Below are positions 44,373-53,067 of a stretch of DNA of 64,000 nt, in pieces. The stretch's first letter is position 1. Every line of letters begins with the position of its first letter. A program made the position numbers and the translations under genes. The notes under the pieces were generated by a model. The model did no database searches and was not told the origin of the DNA. It saw only the letters and a list, made by a program, of their open reading frames with translations. Origin of the DNA: Streptomyces sp. AC555_RSS877 (GTDB lineage: Bacteria; Actinomycetota; Actinomycetes; Streptomycetales; Streptomycetaceae); the NCBI RefSeq assembly GCF_019049245.1, contig NZ_JAGMUK010000182.1, positions 58,018-122,017 on the forward strand, in the 5' to 3' direction.

Positions 44373-44618
44373 ATGATGGTCATCGCCATAGTCATCGCCG
44401 CGTGTGTCGTCCTTGCCGTGCTGGCCTTTCTCCTGCCTCGGCTGTCCCGGCATCCGCAGAACGGTGCCCAGCGCGGTCTCGGAGCCGGTTCGCGGGCCGG
44501 GGCCAAGGCACCCGGCCCGCTGGGACGGCTGTTGAGCAAGCCCTTCAGCTCCAGCTCCCGTGCGGTCGGCCGCAGCGGCTCCGCCGGACGCCGGGCCCGC
44601 GGCCGCCTTCCGTTCTGA
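44373..44618 (+). CDS. Small DUF6411-like membrane protein
   Basis: The 81-residue protein has one N-terminal membrane helix (MMVIAIVIAACVVLAVLAFL) and a basic, glycine/serine-rich tail (LPRLSRHPQNGAQRGLGAGS, SSRAVGRSGSAGRRARGRLP). This matches the common Streptomyces family DUF6411 as I recall it; its function is unknown. A CTGGAG RBS precedes the ATG. It may share a transcript with the PPK2 gene 123 bp downstream. Confidence 0.75.
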   Translation: MMVIAIVIAACVVLAVLAFLLPRLSRHPQNGAQRGLGAGSRAGAKAPGPLGRLLSKPFSSSSRAVGRSGSAGRRARGRLPF

Positions 44619-44741
44619 GTGCCGCAATGCTGTACGTGGACGTGGTGACCCGGCGACGGCGCGTAGCCGGCAGCTCATGTTCGTCTGCTCCTCGTGCGGG
44701 CACCGTCCACCTCGGTGTCCGGGATTGATCGGAGACGGGTG

Positions 44742-45752
44742 ATGTCACAGCACGACGACGCGGCACGACCGTACGAGGTCGACGAGGCGCGGGTCGAGGA
44801 GGGCCTGCTCGACGGCCTCAGCGTGGACGAACGCCGGCCGGAGAAACCGATTCTCCTGGACGCCGACGGAAGCTCCGTGGACACATGGCGGGAAAACTAT
44901 CCGTACGACCAGAAGGTCAAGCGGTACGAGTACGAGCGGACCAAGCGCGTCCTGCAGATCGAGCTGCTGAAGTTGCAGCGCTGGGTCAAAGAGACCGGCC
45001 AGCGGATCATCGTGTTGTGCGAGGGCCGCGACGCCGCCGGCAAGGGGGGCACCATCCAGCGGTTCACCGAGCGGCTCAACCCGCGTGGCGCCCGCGTCGT
45101 GGCGCTGGAGAAGCCGACCGAGCGGGAAGCGGGGCAGTGGTACTTCCAGCGCTACGTGGCACACCTGCCGTCCCGTGGTGAGATCGTCTTCTTCGACCGC
45201 TCCTGGTACAACCGGGCCGGCGTCGAGCGCGTGATGGGGTTCTGCACCGAGGCCGAGTACCGCGCCTTCCTTGAGCAGGCCCCGCTGTTCGAGGAGATGC
45301 TGACCAAGGACGGCATCCTGTTGGTCAAGTTCTGGTTCTCCGTCTCCCGCACCGAGCAGCGGACCCGGTTCGCAATCCGCCAGGTCGATCCCCTACGCCG
45401 TTGGAAACTCTCCCCCACCGACCTCGCCTCGCTCGACCTGTGGGACGCGTACACCGCCGCCAAGGTCGACATGTTCCGTGCGACGGACACGCCGCACGCC
45501 CCGTGGACGGTGGTGAAGAACAACGACAAGCGCCGCGGTCGTCTTGAGGCGATGCGCAGCCTCCTCGACCACTGTGACTATCCCGCCAAGGACCACGCGG
45601 CCGTGGGCAAGCCGGACCCGCTGATCGTGGGCGCCGCGAACACGCTGCTGGAGGCGGGCGAGGAACCCATCGACCTCTCCCCGACCCCGCTGGCCGGGCA
45701 CGGCCATGGCCCCGGAAACCATCCGACCGAGGCGGGCGGCCAGCGGGCCTGA
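44742..45752 (+). CDS. ppk2: Polyphosphate kinase 2 (PPK2)
   Basis: The 336-residue protein has the PPK2 core: YDQKVKRYEYERTKRVLQIE, the Walker A-like loop VLCEGRDAAGKGGTIQRFTE, the motif FFDRSWYNRAGVERVMGF and the lid region RFAIRQVDPLRRWKLSPTDL. PPK2 enzymes transfer phosphate between polyphosphate and nucleotides (GDP, ADP or AMP depending on class). GGAG at 44731 gives good spacing to ATG 44742; a GTG directly before it (44739) is an alternative. The C-terminal extension (HGHGPGNHPTEAGG) is low complexity. Confidence 0.93.
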   Translation: MSQHDDAARPYEVDEARVEEGLLDGLSVDERRPEKPILLDADGSSVDTWRENYPYDQKVKRYEYERTKRVLQIELLKLQRWVKETGQRIIVLCEGRDAAGKGGTIQRFTERLNPRGARVVALEKPTEREAGQWYFQRYVAHLPSRGEIVFFDRSWYNRAGVERVMGFCTEAEYRAFLEQAPLFEEMLTKDGILLVKFWFSVSRTEQRTRFAIRQVDPLRRWKLSPTDLASLDLWDAYTAAKVDMFRATDTPHAPWTVVKNNDKRRGRLEAMRSLLDHCDYPAKDHAAVGKPDPLIVGAANTLLEAGEEPIDLSPTPLAGHGHGPGNHPTEAGGQRA

Positions 45753-45906
45753 TCCACAGCGTGCGGCCTCGCCACGTCGATGCGGCTTACGCCGACGGGC
45801 GCGCAGCCGGTCATCCGACTCAGTTCCACTGCGGCCCGTGCTGTCCCGACCTTCGCCCCCGGCAAGCAGTCGACAGGGGCCGGCCTGCGCCGGCCCAGCT
45901 GGAGCT

Positions 45907-46763
45907 TCAGTGACATGCGACCCTTTCGGGGTCGTCTGCCGGCGTGCCGACGCGGAGCCACCGGTAGCCGTAGGCGGGCAGCGCGGAACAAGCCGTCGGC
46001 GGGCACCCCGGAACCGCTGTGTCCCTCGTCGAGCAGGTCGGGCAACCGTCCGCCCGCTCCCGCCTCGCTCAGCTTCAGCCGTACGGTGAGGGGCCGGTCC
46101 GCGAAGTTGTGACGGCCAGCACCGTGCCGTCGCCGGCGCGGCAGACGTGCGCCAGGACCGCGCGCTCCCCCGTCTCCACCAGGTGGTGCTCGCCCCAGGC
46201 CAGGTGCATCCCGGTAGCGTTCGGTGAACAGACGCATGCGGCTGAGCAGTGAGCCGGGGTCGCGGCTCTGCTCGTACACGTTGATCTTCTGGGGTCCGAA
46301 CGCGGCGCCCTCCACCAGCGGGGCGGGGAAGGCGTCCGGCACTGCGGTGGAGAACCCCGCGCCCTTCTCCGGGGTCCCTTGCATCGGGGTACGAACGGCC
46401 TGGCGTCCCTCCGCGGCCAGGTTCTCGCCCATGCCGAGCTCCTCGCCACAGAAGAGCACAGGGGTGCCCGGCAGGGTGAACAGCAGGCTGTAGCCAAGTT
46501 CGATGCGGCGCCGGTCGCCGTCGACCATGGGCGGCAGCCTGCGGCGCAGCCCTCGGTCGTACAGTTGCATGTCCTTGTCCGGGCCGAAGGACCCGAACAC
46601 CTCGGCCCGTTCGTCGTCGCTGAGCTTGTCGAGGGTGAGTTCGTCGTGGTTGCGCACGAACATGACCCAGTGGGCGTCGCGCGGCGCTGCGGGGCGGTCT
46701 CGTAGCGCCGGGCCAGCGGCCGGGCGTCCTGGCGTGCTTTCGACAGGTACATCTGCTGCATCG
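45907..46763 (-). pseudogene. Trehalose synthase-like GH13 alpha-glucan enzyme, C-terminal part, frameshifted
   Basis: The minus strand encodes MQQMYLSKARQDARPLA, then (after a shift) DAHWVMFVRNHDELTLDKLS and SLLFTLPGTPVLFCGEELGM, ending of the GH13 barrel (the NHDE and PGTPV motifs). Further shifts near 46205, 46105 and 45975 carry on LAWGEHHLVETGERAVLAHV, HNFADRPLTVRLKLSEAG and YGYRWLRVGTPADDPERVAC to a TGA at 45907-45909. The catalytic aspartate and glutamate region before MQQMYLS is missing. It joins an RHS fragment at about 46765. Confidence 0.8.
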
Positions 46764-46766
46764 CGA

Positions 46767-47215
46767 CGAAGTCGAGACGGCCGGCCTTGTCCCAGGTGTG
46801 GTCCGTCCTGCCGGTCGGATCGGTGTAGTGGTCGACTTCACCGCCCGGCGTGTACGCCAGCGCGGTCTGCGCGCCGTTCTGCAGGGTGCGCACGCTCTCC
46901 CGGTTGAGCTTGTCGTAGTCCCACTTCGTCGTACCGGAGGCGTCCGTGCGGGACTTCAGATTGCCGTCACCGTCATAGTCGAAGGTGACGGTCGCGTTCG
47001 TGGAGGACACCTTCCGCGCCCGGTCACGGGTGTCGTATGTGTACGCGGTCTTGATGCCGCGGCCGTCGGTGGACGTCTCCACCCGGCCCAGCGCGTCGTA
47101 GGTGAAGGTCGTCTCACCCAGCGGCGCCGGAGGCGTGATCTTCGACAGGTTGCCCTTGGTGTCGTAACTGAGGGACGTCTTCGACGACTTGGTGTCGGAC
47201 ACCCTCACCGTCACC
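46767..47215 (-). pseudogene. RHS/YD-repeat protein fragment
   Basis: The frame reads SYDTKGNLSKITPPAPLGET, TFTYDALGRVETSTDGRGIK, TAYTYDTRDRARKVSSTNAT, FDYDGDGNLKSRTDASGTTK and HTWDKAGRLDF: five YD/RHS repeats of the type found in large secreted polymorphic-toxin proteins. Both ends are missing. It runs in frame into the GH13 fragment (FVAMQQMYLS), which shows a DNA-level fusion, not a natural protein. Confidence 0.8.
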
Positions 47216-47497
47216 GTGCAGCGTCCAGCCGGTGTGTATCGACGTCCCGCCTGTGGCGAGCGCCAGCAGGCCCAGGAGCATGCCACTACCCACTACCCAC
47301 GACCCATTTCCGGTCAGTGCCGCGTCTCCCACCACAGGATCAGCAGCGTCACGGCGCCGCTGCCCAGCTTGTAGGCGGCGCCCTGCAGGAAGTGGTGGTG
47401 GACACCGTGTCCACGGCCCCCACTCCATTTCCGCAGGTGAATGCGGATGGACGCCAGCCATGCCCAGCACATCAGCCTGAGACGTCGCACCCGTGCC

Positions 47498-47605
47498 GAC
47501 AGCACGGTCACCGAGCTGAAGCTGACGGACGAGGAGGAAGCCCGCCGCGTGCCGACGGAGGACTTCGGCATCGAGGCGCCCAAGGGTCTGACGCTACTGA
47601 GGTGA
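47498..47605 (+). pseudogene. Short C-terminal fragment, possibly of an envelope lipoprotein
   Basis: The plus-strand frame reads STVTELKLTDEEEARRVPTE, DFGIEAPKGLTLLR and stops at 47603-47605. The wording resembles the end of LolA-like actinobacterial envelope proteins, but it is too short to be sure. Between 47216 and 47497 no gene is seen; a minus-strand hydrophobic stretch (GSGMLLGLLALATGG) has no start or context. Confidence 0.4.
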
Positions 47606-48463
47606 GGGCGGCCGGGCCGTGGTGGCGGCCTCGCCCACGCGGGCCTCGAAGCACTCCCGTTCGCCGTCGGCCGACGCGGGCCGGAAACAGGCCCGGACGG
47701 TGCTGCCGGGACGGGCCTCGGTCATCTCGGTATAGATGAAGGTTGCCGCGTCGTCCTTGTTCCTGATGCGCACTCCGTGGGTCGGGCCGCCTGCCGTGAC
47801 GTCCACCCGGTCGCCGATCGCGGTCCCCCAGGTCCGGGCCCAGCTCGCACCGCACTTCTTGCTGTGGCGCAGCTCGATGTGGGCGCCGGTGGCCGTGCGG
47901 TACGAGGCGAGGGTGTCGGGGCCGAGGCCGCAGATCAGGCGCATCGGGTCCCGGCCCTCGCAGGCGGCTCCGTGGCATTGGGGAGCGAGGGAGAACGGCA
48001 CGGAGGCCGGCAGCGGCTCGGCCTCTCGAGCCTCCGTGTCGGGCAGCAGCAAGAACAGCAGGGCCGCAGCACCACCGACGATCACGGTGTACGCCGACGC
48101 CAGCACCACCAGGAGCCTGCTCCCGCCAAGTCGCCGCCGCCCGGTCGCGGCGGGCGGTGGCGACTCCTGAGGATGTGGCCGCGGCGACTCGTCCGTGTGA
48201 GGGGCGGGTGCGGGGGCCACCGCGCGTCCGCTCCAGTGCGACTCGGCGATCTCCCACAGGGCCAGCAGCCGCCCGTCCGGTTCGTTCGCGAGCCGGCACA
48301 GCTCCCGTACGGCCTGGCGAGGAGGCAGGCTCTTGCCGTTGAGGTAACGCTCCCACGAGGACTTGCTGTACGGCGTTCGCTCCGCCAGCGCCGCCAGGCT
48401 CAGCCCCGCACCGGCCCGCAGCTCCCGCAGCGCCGCGACCAGCCGAGTGTGGTCCGGGCTCAC
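47594..48463 (-). CDS. Membrane-tethered HTH protein with extracellular DUF2690 domain
   Basis: The 289-residue protein (GTG 48461-48463, overlapping the upstream stop as GTGA) has an N-terminal HTH (LAALAERTPYSKSSWERYLN, GKSLPPRQAVRELCRLA), a proline-rich linker and one membrane helix (LLVVLASAYTVIVGGAAALL, FLLL). Its C-terminal outer domain (CHGAACEGRDPMRLICGLG, ELRHSKKCGASWARTWG) resembles the secreted DUF2690 protein at 33847-34296. This is a one-component membrane regulator layout with an outside sensor and inside DNA-binding domain. Signal and targets are unknown. Confidence 0.88.
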   Translation of the reverse strand: MSPDHTRLVAALRELRAGAGLSLAALAERTPYSKSSWERYLNGKSLPPRQAVRELCRLANEPDGRLLALWEIAESHWSGRAVAPAPAPHTDESPRPHPQESPPPAATGRRRLGGSRLLVVLASAYTVIVGGAAALLFLLLPDTEAREAEPLPASVPFSLAPQCHGAACEGRDPMRLICGLGPDTLASYRTATGAHIELRHSKKCGASWARTWGTAIGDRVDVTAGGPTHGVRIRNKDDAATFIYTEMTEARPGSTVRACFRPASADGERECFEARVGEAATTARPPSPQ

Positions 48464-49257
48464 TTGGGCGCCGCCTCGCGCAGGGCCTGCCAGGTGGGCG
48501 GGTCGATGACTCCGTTCACGATCAGCCCGTTCTGCTTCTGCATGTGCTCGACCGCTCGCCGTGTCTTCGGGCCGAAGACGCCGTCGATGTCCCCTGGCGC
48601 AGTGCCCGCCCGGCGCAGCAGGCACTGCGCCTCTGCTACTTCGAGCCCCACGTGGGTGTTGGACAGGAGGATGTCCCTGGTCCGGCTCAGGCCCGCGTAC
48701 CAGCGGCCGTCACGCTGCTCAAGGCGGCAGGTGTAGATGACTGGCACCAGGGACTCCGACACGGTGGCCGGGGCCGTCGCGACAGCATCGCTGCGGTCGT
48801 GCGCGAGCTGGGCACGGGTCTCGGTGAGCCGCATGGCCAGCAGGAGTGCCGCGGAGACGGACAGCGCCGTGACCACGGCTCCCGCCGTGACCGCTGCGCG
48901 CAGGTGGCGCCCGTACGGCTGCTGCTCCGTGGGGGTGTGTGCCGGTGTCGCGGCGAAGTTCTCGGGTGTGCCGGTGGTGACCGCCCGTCCCTCCGCCCAG
49001 CGTTGGGCGGCGATCTCGTGCATCACCAGCAGCCGGGCCGGATCGTCACTGCCGATGCGGGCCATCGCCTCGACGGCCTCCCGGGGCGGCAGGGACCTGC
49101 CGTTCAGATATCGCTGCCACGACTTCGCGCTGAACCCGGTCTTCGCGGCCAGTTGCCGGGTGCTCAGTTCGCTGTGGTCCTTCAGCCTGCGCAGTCGCAC
49201 GATCAGGTGGTGGACGTGTGGATGCAGTTCTGCGGGCAGTTCCTTCCAGCGCGACAC
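48460..49257 (-). CDS. Membrane-tethered HTH protein with extracellular peptidoglycan-binding-like domain
   Basis: The 265-residue protein (GTG 49257 with a GAGGGG RBS) has an HTH much like that of its downstream partner (STRQLAAKTGFSAKSWQRYL, NGRSLPPREAVEAMARI) and one membrane helix (VTAGAVVTALSVSAALLLAM). The outer part ends in a PG_binding_1-like domain (EVAEAQCLLRRAGTAPGDID, GVFGPKTRRAVEHMQKQNGL). Its stop overlaps the start of the DUF2690 partner, so the two are made together. The divergent gene at 49570 encodes a secreted protein with related peptidoglycan-binding repeats. The pair may sense cell wall fragments; that is inference. Confidence 0.88.
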   Translation of the reverse strand: MSRWKELPAELHPHVHHLIVRLRRLKDHSELSTRQLAAKTGFSAKSWQRYLNGRSLPPREAVEAMARIGSDDPARLLVMHEIAAQRWAEGRAVTTGTPENFAATPAHTPTEQQPYGRHLRAAVTAGAVVTALSVSAALLLAMRLTETRAQLAHDRSDAVATAPATVSESLVPVIYTCRLEQRDGRWYAGLSRTRDILLSNTHVGLEVAEAQCLLRRAGTAPGDIDGVFGPKTRRAVEHMQKQNGLIVNGVIDPPTWQALREAAPK

Positions 49258-49569
49258 GCTTCCCCTCACTCGCGTTCGGGACCGCAGGCCCGGTCCCCCG
49301 TGTCCCGGCCTCATTCTGCACCAGCTGTCACGGGGACCCCGCCCTGCTGCGACCCCGCCCTGGCGCGGAATCAGCCACCCCCCTCTCGTCACAGTCCCGC
49401 CGCAGGGACTCGGCGGGCGGCATCTGCGCAGGTCAGCGCGCGGGACGTCCGGGGACGAGGTCACTTCCGCGTCACCTGTGGCCGAACATCTCGCCGGACC
49501 CGCAGTCTCGTTGCGGAGCTGGCCGCTGCGCTCGGTTTCTTCAAGCGCACGTCAACTGAGGGGAACAGC
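49258..49569. other. Divergent intergenic region between HTH-PGBD and secreted PGBD genes
   Basis: This 312-bp gap must hold promoters for both directions. It is very GC-rich and contains no hexamers I can assign confidently. RBS sequences GAGGGG lie at both ends (before 49257 on the minus strand and before 49570 on the plus strand). Confidence 0.5.
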
Positions 49570-50043
49570 ATGCGAGCTCTCACGAAGGCACTCGTCAGTG
49601 TCACCGCCGCGGTCGGGATCGCCGCCGGCGGCCTGGCCACCGCGGGCACGGCCACGGCGGCTCCCGCCTCCGCACAGCAGCAGGCGGCGAGTGCCGAGGT
49701 CGCGCCGCTCGCGGTGGTGAACCTGGGGCTGAACACCACCCGGGCCAAGCACTGGCAGTGCTACCTGCGCAACGTGGGCGCCACGTACAACCCCGGCACG
49801 ATCGACGGACAGCTGGGCACGAACAGCTGGAAGGCGGCGCAGAGACTGTTCAGGGACCTCGGCTACTACGACGATTCCATCGCCGGAATCGTCGGACGCA
49901 GCACGATCAAGGGGCTGCAGAGCTTCCTGAACTGGATCGACGACTACACCGGCGGCAACTACAACCTTGCCGTCGACGGGGTGGCCGGACCGGCGACCAA
50001 GGACGCGTTCTGGGACTTCAACGGCCCGAACTTCTGCGCCTGA
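49570..50043 (+). CDS. Secreted peptidoglycan-binding-like protein
   Basis: The 157-residue precursor has a Sec signal peptide (MRALTKALVSVTAAVGIAAG to ATAAPASA). The mature protein contains two PG_binding_1-like units: CYLRNVGATYNPGTIDGQLG, TNSWKAAQRLFRDLGYYDDS and VGRSTIKGLQSFLNWIDDY, VDGVAGPATKDAFWDF. It has no catalytic domain, so it is probably a wall-associated binding protein. It is divergent from the membrane HTH protein whose outer domain has the same GVFGPKTRRAVEHMQ pattern, so it may be the target or partner of that regulator. Confidence 0.88.
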   Translation: MRALTKALVSVTAAVGIAAGGLATAGTATAAPASAQQQAASAEVAPLAVVNLGLNTTRAKHWQCYLRNVGATYNPGTIDGQLGTNSWKAAQRLFRDLGYYDDSIAGIVGRSTIKGLQSFLNWIDDYTGGNYNLAVDGVAGPATKDAFWDFNGPNFCA

Positions 50044-50135
50044 AGAGACGACGCCCTGGTGGCCGGGCTCACGCGAGTCTTCGCCATGGCCGATGCCCGC
50101 CCCCGACCTGCTGCGCGGTGACGGATCCGCACCAG

Positions 50136-50560
50136 TCACCTGACGCGGCCGCGCCACCGGTGGAAGAGCGTCTCACCCGGGCCCGCTCCGAGCTGGATCG
50201 GCACGCCGGCCAGCAGAGTGCCGACGTCGATCGTCTCCCCGGGCCGCAGCACGGTGAAGCCCTGCCGCGTGTAGTACGGCCCGAGCTCGCGCGGGGTCTC
50301 GAACCCGCCGAACAGCAGCATGAAGTCCAGCTGCCAGTACAGCTGCACGCACCGCTTCAGCAGGGCGGCCCCGATCCCGCGGCCGCGGGCGTCCTCGCTG
50401 ACCGCAACCGCTCCTTCTCGTACTTGAGCATCGACAGCAGGGCCTGCTGTTCGTGGCCCGGTAGCCAGGTGACCGTGGAGACGACCGTGCCGGACGGGAC
50501 GGCCAGCAGGGCCCCGACCACCTCTCCGTCGCGGTCGTGGGCGACCAGTGGCAGTGACAT
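50136..50560 (-). pseudogene. GNAT acetyltransferase with frameshift
   Basis: The first part starts MSLPLVAHDRDGEVVGALLA and continues to ALLSMLKYEKE. Near 50403 the frame shifts, and the acetyl-CoA loop SEDARGRGIGAALLKRCVQ follows in the other frame with QLDFMLLFGGFETPRELGPY, YTRQGFTVLRPGE and a stop at 50136. Together they form a complete GNAT fold, so a single indel separates this from an intact gene; a sequencing error is possible. Confidence 0.75.
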
Positions 50561-50649
50561 CGCGGCCGCCGCCGACTTCAGGTGCTGTCGCTGCTCGGCA
50601 GGAGGCGTTCGAGTCGCTCGGCGAGGCGCTGGCGGAGCGGGCGAAGTTC

Positions 50650-50770
50650 GCGGCGCTGTTGGTTCGGTGCGCTGCTGACGCCGCAGCTGTTCGGGGATCT
50701 GTCCTTCGGCGGCTACGTCGCCGTGGTCCTGGCCATCGTGCTGATAGCTTCTCCCGCCGGTCGAACCTGG
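50650..50770 (+). pseudogene. Fragment of a cation:proton antiporter
   Basis: About 32 codons read FGALLTPQLFGDLSFGGYVA and VVLAIVLIASPAG, which matches a late membrane segment of NhaP-type Na+/H+ antiporters (FGALLxPxLFGxLSWxGY). Nothing else of the gene is present in this 400-bp gap between the GNAT remnant and the SnoaL-like gene. Confidence 0.5.
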
Positions 50771-50960
50771 TCTACGCGAACTCCGGTCGCGCTCTCATGG
50801 AACGGCCCCTGGAAGCGGACCCCGCGACTTCACCACGAACCGACAAGCACTTCGGCCCGAACCGGGCCGCGACCAGATCAACTCCTTGACACTGGGGGCA
50901 CTGACCTCTCGGGGCTTCGCCCAACGGCCTTCAGTTCCGCGAACTCACGGAGGCGAGGGA

Positions 50961-51326
50961 TCAGCGAGTGGGTGGGACGAACTCGGGCTGGTCGAGCAGG
51001 CGCAGCCAGCTTCCATCAGTCTGGCGCCGCACGACCTGCGCCCGGGCACCGGCCCCGTCCTTCGGAGGAGTCGAGGTGAGGGCGATGTCGCCACTGATCA
51101 GCGTCGGCAGCGGTTGTTCCTGCTCGAAATGGGGACGGTTGGCCGGCACCTTCTCCCACAGTGCACGAATCGCCTCCCGGCCCACCGTCTGGTCGCCGGG
51201 TGGGTAGGCCATCACTGCACCCTCTTCGTAAAGTGCGGCGACCCCGGCCGCGTCACCGGCGTTGGATCGTTCGACGAACAAACGGGTGATGTCCTCGGGC
51301 CGCATGGCCTTCTCGTACTCGGGCAT
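50961..51326 (-). CDS. SnoaL-like/NTF2-fold protein
   Basis: The 121-residue protein has the DUF4440/SnoaL-like form: DITRLFVERSNAGDAAGVAA, LYEEGAVMAYPPGDQTVGRE, AIRALWEKV at the N-terminus and an antiparallel sheet (DIALTSTPPKDGAGARAQVV, RRQTDGSWLRLLDQPE) at the C-terminus. Such small NTF2-fold proteins may be hydrolases, isomerases or ligand binders; no catalytic set can be named. ATG 51326 has a near-perfect RBS (AGGAGGA). It is divergent from a truncated LysR gene that may once have controlled it. Confidence 0.85.
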   Translation of the reverse strand: MPEYEKAMRPEDITRLFVERSNAGDAAGVAALYEEGAVMAYPPGDQTVGREAIRALWEKVPANRPHFEQEQPLPTLISGDIALTSTPPKDGAGARAQVVRRQTDGSWLRLLDQPEFVPPTR

Positions 51327-51424
51327 GGATTCCTCCTGACGTCGGGCTTCGACGCTTCCCAGCGTGGCCACCGACTGTCCAGAATCCCAACAGAGCAATC
51401 GTCTGGAAACTAGAGTCTGCAGTC

Positions 51425-51646
51425 ATGGAACTGAGGCAGCTGGAATACTTCGTCGCGGTCGCCGAGGAGCAGAACTTCACCCGGGCAGTCGAGCGGGTGC
51501 ACATCAGCCAGTCCGGCGTCAGCGCCCAGATCCGCCAGCTGGAACGGGAACTCGGAGCCGAGCTGTTCGACCGGTCGGCCCGCACCGTCACCCGCACCGT
51601 CGCGGGAAAGGCCGCACTCGAACACGCCCGCGCCGCACTAGTCTAG
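51425..51646 (+). pseudogene. LysR-family regulator, only the DNA-binding domain left
   Basis: The frame starts MELRQLEYFVAVAEEQNFTR, AVERVHISQSGVSAQIRQLE, a textbook LysR HTH, and reaches ARTVTRTVAGKAALEHARAA before an early TAG at residue 74. The 200-residue effector domain is absent and the following DNA does not match it. Remaining protein, if made, could still bind DNA near the divergent SnoaL-like gene. No gene is seen in 51647-51834. Confidence 0.8.
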
Positions 51647-51834
51647 TCGGGCACTCCTGGCATGCTCCATTGGGCGGCTCTGTCGCTGACTTCGGATTTC
51701 GGGCATGTATGGCGCCATTTCGTGAGGGCCGGGGGGGGCGTCCCGGGCGTCCGAAGAGGAGTTGCCTGCCCGTGTCCATGACTCGGGGGCAAGGCCCCCT
51801 GACGGGCTTGCTCGGCCATCTGCCCCGGGCCCCC

Positions 51835-53067
51835 TTACCGCTTCAGAGCTGGTCGGCGCGGTTTGGCCCCGAAGGTGACTAGAGCGGCGAGTCCGGCGAT
51901 CAGTGCCAGCAGTCCGAACATATGGGGGTAGCCGCCCAACGGGGCGGCCAGGGCGGCGCCGACGAAGGGGGCCAGGGCAGAGGCTGCTGTCGTGGGGGCG
52001 GCGAGGAGTCCGGACAGGCGGCCGTAGTGGGTGGTGCCCCAGCGGTCGGTGATGGCGGTGGCCTGGAGGAGGGTGAGGTTGCCGCGGACCGTGCCCGCCG
52101 CGACGGAGAGGGCGACCAGCAGCCCGTAGGGGCCGGGGACGAGCGCGAGGGCTGCTGTGGTCAGCGCGCCGAGCGCGATCAGGGCGGTCGTGCGGGCCGT
52201 TGCCCCGGTGCGGCGCGCAATGGTCGCGTACAGGGTGCGGCCCAGGGTCTGTCCGGCGCCGCCGAGGCCGAGTGCCCAGGCGGCCTCGGTGGTGGTGAAG
52301 CCGCGTTCGAGCAGGAGCGGTACGAGTGCGACGACGACGGCGGAGACGGTGAATGCGGAGAGGGTCAGGGCGGCAGCCAGCATCCAGAACGGGCGGCTGC
52401 GGGCGACCGTGTCCGCGTCGCCGGTGGCGTGGGCGGGGGCCGGTGGTGCCTTCGGCCATGGTGCGTTGAGCGCGAGAGCGTGGGCGGGGATGGTGACGAC
52501 GGCGAGGACCAGGGCGAGGACGGCGTAGGTCGCGCGCCAGGACAGGTGGGCGGCGAGGGCGGCAGTCAAGGGTGCGAAGACGGTGGAGGCGAGGCCGCCG
52601 GCCAGGGTGACGATGGTGAGGGCGCGAATGTGGTCGGGGGCCCACCAGCGGGTGAGCGCTGCGAAGGCGGGCTGGTAGAAGGTCGCGGCCATCGACATCC
52701 CGGCGAGCAGCCAGCCGGCCACGAAGACAGGCAGGTTGGGGGCTGCGGCCACAGTGAGGATGCTCAGCACGCCGAGAACCGAACCGACGGTCATCACGGT
52801 GCGCGGGCCGCGGTGGTCGATGATGCGGCCGACGCGGATCCCGGCGAGCGCGGAGACGAGCAGCGCGGCGGAGAACGCGGCCGTGGTCGCTCCGGTGGGC
52901 CAGCCTGTGTTGGCGGTGATCTGCGGGTTCAGGACGGGGAAGGCGTAGTAGACGATGCCCCAGCTGGTGATCTGGGTGACGCACAGCGCCAGGAGGGCGG
53001 CGCGGGGCGGCGACCGGTCCCCTGTTCCGGTCGCGGCCCCGCGCCTGGGGGTGTTGAGGGTGGTCAT
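51835..53067 (-). CDS. MFS transporter in the arsenic island
   Basis: The 410-residue protein has 12 hydrophobic segments and MFS signatures (GIRVGRIIDHRGPRTVMTVG between helices 2 and 3, GWLLAGMSMAATFYQPAFAA). Its ATG overlaps the stop of the flavoprotein gene upstream (ATGA), so the two are translated together. The next gene beyond, divergent, is an ArsR with arsenic-type cysteines. An exporter for an oxidised or otherwise modified arsenical is a reasonable inference; the substrate cannot be proved from sequence. Confidence 0.9.
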   Translation of the reverse strand: MTTLNTPRRGAATGTGDRSPPRAALLALCVTQITSWGIVYYAFPVLNPQITANTGWPTGATTAAFSAALLVSALAGIRVGRIIDHRGPRTVMTVGSVLGVLSILTVAAAPNLPVFVAGWLLAGMSMAATFYQPAFAALTRWWAPDHIRALTIVTLAGGLASTVFAPLTAALAAHLSWRATYAVLALVLAVVTIPAHALALNAPWPKAPPAPAHATGDADTVARSRPFWMLAAALTLSAFTVSAVVVALVPLLLERGFTTTEAAWALGLGGAGQTLGRTLYATIARRTGATARTTALIALGALTTAALALVPGPYGLLVALSVAAGTVRGNLTLLQATAITDRWGTTHYGRLSGLLAAPTTAASALAPFVGAALAAPLGGYPHMFGLLALIAGLAALVTFGAKPRRPALKR

